A DNA stretch of 7,984 bases, from assembly GCA_023412635.1 (NCBI GenBank), contig JAEYNI010000077.1, positions 1-7,984 of the forward strand, in the 5' to 3' direction. This stretch comes from Bacillota bacterium (GTDB taxonomy: Bacteria > Bacillota > Clostridia > Acetivibrionales > DSM-1351). A program made the position numbers and the translations under genes. Below, one piece after another: positions 5,550 to 7,984 of the stretch. Under the pieces are notes generated by a model that searched no databases, had not been told where the DNA came from, and saw nothing but the letters and a program-made list of their open reading frames with translations. The stretch's first letter is position 1. Every line of letters starts with the position of its first letter.

Positions 5550-6725
5550 TTATTTCTGAGGTAAAATAACCCTTACAGTTTTAACTCCATCAATAGCTCT
5601 TATTTTATCAACAACTTCATCATTCAGATCACCCTCAATATCTATAACATTGTAACCTATAGTATCCTTGTGACGTGTAAGCATGTCGGCGATATTGATT
5701 TTATTTGCTGCAAGTATGGTGGTCATCTGCCCAATCATACTTGGAATATTGCGATGAACAGTAATTATTCTGGTCTTGTCAGTAGGTAACATATCGCAGT
5801 CAGGGAAGTTTACCGAATTCTTGATCATACCTGTTTCAAGGTAATCACTTAACTGATTTACAGCCATAACAGCGCAATTTTCTTCTGATTCGGGAGTAGA
5901 AGCACCGAGATGGGGGATAGTGATTATTTCATCTATACCCAGCAATTCATCCTCGGGGAAGTCGGTTACGTAGCAGGAAACTGTACCGTTGCTGATGGCT
6001 TCGAGTAAATCCTTGTTTGAAACCAGACCGCCGCGGGCAAGGTTTATTATCCTTATACCTTTTTTCATTACTTCGAATTTTTCTTTATTTAAGGTATTTT
6101 TTGTCTCATTTGTTAATGGTACATGAATTGTTATATAATCGCAGGTTGAGAGCAGATGATCCAGACTTGTAGCTCTTATAACAGAACTTGAAAGGCCCCA
6201 TGCTGCTTTTACTGAAATATACGGATCGTAACCCATAACTTCCATACCTAATGAGATACAGTCGTTTGCAACCATTACACCAATTGCGCCCAAACCAATA
6301 ACACCGATTTTCTTATTTTTAATTTCAGGGCCTTCAAACTGGGACTTACCTTTCTCAACCAGCTTTGGAACTTCGTCGCCTTTACCCTTTAAGGATTGAG
6401 CCCATTCAATGCCTTTTACTATTTTTCTTGAGGAGAGCAAAAGAGAGGCAATAACAAGTTCCTTTACTCCTGTGGAATTTGCTCCAGGAGTATTGAAAAC
6501 AACTATTCCTTTTTCAGTACATTTTTCAATGGGAATATTGTTAACTCCTGCACCTGCTCTTGCGATAGCCTTAAGGTTTTTCGGCAGCTCCATATCAAGC
6601 ATATTCGCACTTCTGACAAGTATGCCGTCGGGATTAACCTCGTCTGTGGATATTTTATAGTTTTCCTCCGGCAGCAGATCAAGTCCGCAATTGGCTATTT
6701 TATTTAACATTTGTATCTTGTACAT
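5550..6725 (-). CDS. serA: D-3-phosphoglycerate dehydrogenase with C-terminal ACT domain
   Basis: This 391-residue enzyme oxidises 3-phosphoglycerate to 3-phosphohydroxypyruvate with NAD+, the first step of the phosphoserine pathway. The substrate-binding part holds RAGAGVNNI (56-64). The NAD-binding Rossmann domain has GLGAIG (144-149) followed by Asp167 (YDPY), which selects NAD over NADP. Catalytic residues are Arg231 (NLARGG), a Glu in TDFPEDE (probably Glu260) and His272 in PHLGAST. The interval from Arg231 to His272 is 41 residues, against 52 in E. coli SerA, so the active-site loop is short. An ACT domain fills about 318-389 (ITVHRNIPSMIGQMTTIL), a common site for serine feedback inhibition; the longer intervening domain of some SerA proteins is absent. 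AAAGGA (6740-6735) lies 9 bases before the ATG. It follows serC by 22 bases, so both are transcribed together. Confidence 0.93.
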   Translation of the reverse strand: MYKIQMLNKIANCGLDLLPEENYKISTDEVNPDGILVRSANMLDMELPKNLKAIARAGAGVNNIPIEKCTEKGIVVFNTPGANSTGVKELVIASLLLSSRKIVKGIEWAQSLKGKGDEVPKLVEKGKSQFEGPEIKNKKIGVIGLGAIGVMVANDCISLGMEVMGYDPYISVKAAWGLSSSVIRATSLDHLLSTCDYITIHVPLTNETKNTLNKEKFEVMKKGIRIINLARGGLVSNKDLLEAISNGTVSCYVTDFPEDELLGIDEIITIPHLGASTPESEENCAVMAVNQLSDYLETGMIKNSVNFPDCDMLPTDKTRIITVHRNIPSMIGQMTTILAANKINIADMLTRHKDTIGYNVIDIEGDLNDEVVDKIRAIDGVKTVRVILPQK

Positions 6726-6747
6726 ACTGACTCATCCTTTCATTCAA

Positions 6748-7824
6748 CTATTTGTTTTCAAGCTCAAATTTCTTCATAAATTCAACCAGCTTGATTACAC
6801 CCTCTACTGGCATTGCATTGTAGATACTTGCTCTCATACCGCCTATTAAGCGATGTCCGCGAAGGGTGCAGAGACCAGCTTGTTCAGCTTCCTTTATAAA
6901 CTTTTCGTTCAACTCATCGGTTGGAGCTGTGAAAGGAATATTCATAAGGGATCTGTCCTTTACATTTACCTTGTTTAAAAACATTTTTGATTCATCAAGG
7001 AAATTATAAAGGAGGGTAGCCTTTTCAATATTAACCTTTTCAATTGCTTTTATACCACCCATATCGTCAAGCCACTTGAAAACCAGTCCTGCCATATAAA
7101 TACTATAGCAGGGAGGAGTATTATAAAGGGATTTTTCCTTGGCATGGGTCTCATATCTCATCATGGTAGGAGTGATATCTAGGTGCTTTCCAATTAAGTC
7201 ATTCTTAATTATTACTATTGTAAGGCCTGCTGGACCAAGGTTTTTCTGTGCACCTGCATAAATAAGTCCAAACTTGTTAACGTCGATTTCTGCAGACATT
7301 ATATCACTTGACATATCGGCCACTAGAGGAATGTTCCCTGTTTCTGGATAATCCGTAAAGCGTGTACCCTCAAGGGTGTTATTGCTGGTAATGTGAACAT
7401 AATCAACATCTTGAGAAATGGTATAGTTTTCGGGTATAAATGTGAAATTCGTTTCTTCTGAAGATGCAATGATATTCGCCGAACCGTAAAGCTTTGCTTC
7501 TGAAATAGCCTTTTTCGACCAGTTACCGGTATTAATAAAGTCTGCTTTTTTATACTTGCTGAAAAGATTCAATGGAATCATTGAAAATTGAGAGGAGGCT
7601 CCGCCCTGCAAAAATAACACTGAGTAGGAATTATCAATTTTCATAAGCTTACGGATAAGACTCTCAGTATTTTCGATTATGGAAATATAAACTTTTGATC
7701 TATGGGACATTTCCATTACAGACATACCTGTACCATTGTAACTTAACATTTCTTCGGCTGCTTTAGCCAAAACAGGTTCAGGAAGCATTGAGGGTCCTGC
7801 AGAAAAATTATAAACTCTATTCAT
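6748..7824 (-). CDS. serC: Phosphoserine aminotransferase
   Basis: This 358-residue PLP enzyme transfers an amino group from glutamate to 3-phosphohydroxypyruvate, giving O-phosphoserine. Family marks are NFSAGPSMLP (6-15), MEMSHRS (37-43), the phosphate-binding LQGGASSQF (72-80), Trp102, NNTLEGT (148-154), the PLP-contacting Asp170 in ADMSSDI, the Schiff-base Lys194 in GAQKNLGPAG, NTPP (235-238), GHR (323-325) and GGMRASIYNA (328-337). I start at ATG 7824: AAAAGGAG (7840-7833) is then 8 bases upstream. The in-frame GTG at 7833 overlaps that site and cannot be the start. It is the first gene of serC-serA, downstream of a riboswitch and terminator on the same strand, so expression probably responds to glycine. 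Some bacterial SerC proteins also act in pyridoxal phosphate synthesis. No serB-like phosphatase is visible nearby. Confidence 0.94.
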   Translation of the reverse strand: MNRVYNFSAGPSMLPEPVLAKAAEEMLSYNGTGMSVMEMSHRSKVYISIIENTESLIRKLMKIDNSYSVLFLQGGASSQFSMIPLNLFSKYKKADFINTGNWSKKAISEAKLYGSANIIASSEETNFTFIPENYTISQDVDYVHITSNNTLEGTRFTDYPETGNIPLVADMSSDIMSAEIDVNKFGLIYAGAQKNLGPAGLTIVIIKNDLIGKHLDITPTMMRYETHAKEKSLYNTPPCYSIYMAGLVFKWLDDMGGIKAIEKVNIEKATLLYNFLDESKMFLNKVNVKDRSLMNIPFTAPTDELNEKFIKEAEQAGLCTLRGHRLIGGMRASIYNAMPVEGVIKLVEFMKKFELENK

Positions 7825-7860
7825 CTTAAACACTCCTTTTTCTTTTATAAATATTTCAAT

Positions 7861-7897
7861 AAAAATATATAAAGGCCAAATCTGAATGATTTGACCT
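7861..7897 (-). terminator. Intrinsic terminator in the serC leader, riboswitch expression platform
   Basis: Reading the minus strand from 7897, AGGTCAAATC pairs with GATTTGGCCT (7882-7873) over 10 positions, nine Watson-Crick and one G-U, around a 5-base loop. The tail TTATATATTTTT (7872-7861) follows at once. The structure lies 36 bases before the serC start and 54 bases after the riboswitch core, the normal place for a transcription-attenuating expression platform. The AU interruptions in the tail make it a moderate terminator. The intervening linker can form another hairpin (7916-7948: GCAA with TTGC outside, AACTAT with ATAGTT inside, loop of four), which may separate or compete with the terminator. 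Confidence 0.75.
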
Positions 7898-7951
7898 CTG
7901 AAACGTAAAGAAAACGCAAAATAAAACTATAAAAATAGTTATTATTGCATA

Positions 7952-7984
7952 CTCTGTCCTTTTGCCTGAGAGATTGACGGAATA
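7952..7984 (-). promoter_or_regulatory. Glycine riboswitch aptamer, 3' end only, cut by window edge
   Basis: On the minus strand the leader reads ATCTCTCAGGCAAAAGG followed at once by ACAGAG. This is the highly conserved 3' part of the glycine (gcvT-type) riboswitch aptamer, including the AGGCAAAAGGACAGAG signature. The 5' half, with the first strand of P1 and the upstream conserved bulges, lies beyond base 7984. Single versus tandem aptamers therefore cannot be judged. The switch is on the same strand as serC-serA and is followed by a terminator, so it should control those genes at transcription level. Glycine riboswitches usually control glycine cleavage or transport genes; here the target is serine synthesis, upstream of glycine. 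Confidence 0.88.

Noticed and set aside
7825..7833. Alternative GTG start for serC three codons upstream
   Set aside because: It overlaps the AAAAGGAG ribosome binding site, which is correctly spaced for the ATG at 7824.

Overview
The window looks like a chromosomal segment of an AT-rich, low-GC Gram-positive anaerobe of the Clostridia. The signs are strong GGAGG-type ribosome binding sites on nearly every gene, an exported protein with a copper-amine-oxidase-N-like domain, and clostridial-type SerA, SerC, LysA and Ddh proteins. A Ruminiclostridium-like genus is a plausible guess, but it is inferred from gene style and not proven.

Layout. (1) Positions 1-1576, minus strand: the first 525 residues of an exported phosphodiester-glycosidase (NAGPA-like) protein, followed by a copper-amine-oxidase-N-like domain and the start of a TPR-like region. 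It runs off the left edge. (2) Positions 1577-1949: a divergent intergenic region holding a near-consensus promoter. A 58-bp near-perfect palindrome lies over its -10 box and start point. (3) Positions 1950-5029, plus strand: a TrmB-family regulator, diaminopimelate decarboxylase (lysA) and meso-diaminopimelate dehydrogenase (ddh). Together these form a compact lysine and meso-DAP module with its own regulator. The end of ddh is tandemly duplicated just past the stop codon. (4) Positions 5191-5436, plus strand: a small protein resembling the PCP_red domain of light-independent protochlorophyllide reductase. (5) Positions 5441-5502: a long imperfect inverted repeat between convergent genes. (6) Positions 5550-7824, minus strand: serC then serA, 22 bases apart, the first two enzymes of the phosphoserine route to serine. 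(7) Positions 7861-7984, minus strand: the 5' leader of serC-serA, with the 3' end of a glycine riboswitch aptamer (cut by the window edge) and an intrinsic terminator before serC.

How the genes work together. Ddh makes meso-DAP from tetrahydrodipicolinate in one NADPH-dependent step, and LysA decarboxylates it to lysine. The TrmB-like protein at the head of the cluster is the natural candidate to control it through the palindrome on its own promoter. On the other strand, SerA oxidises 3-phosphoglycerate and SerC transaminates the product to phosphoserine. The riboswitch-terminator leader suggests that glycine, made from serine, sets how far transcription proceeds. No phosphoserine phosphatase is visible.

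The most noteworthy items are the promoter-centred palindrome linked to a regulator-lysA-ddh cluster, and the glycine riboswitch controlling serine biosynthesis. I saw no clear evidence of a wholly new system, CRISPR array, phage or intact mobile element.
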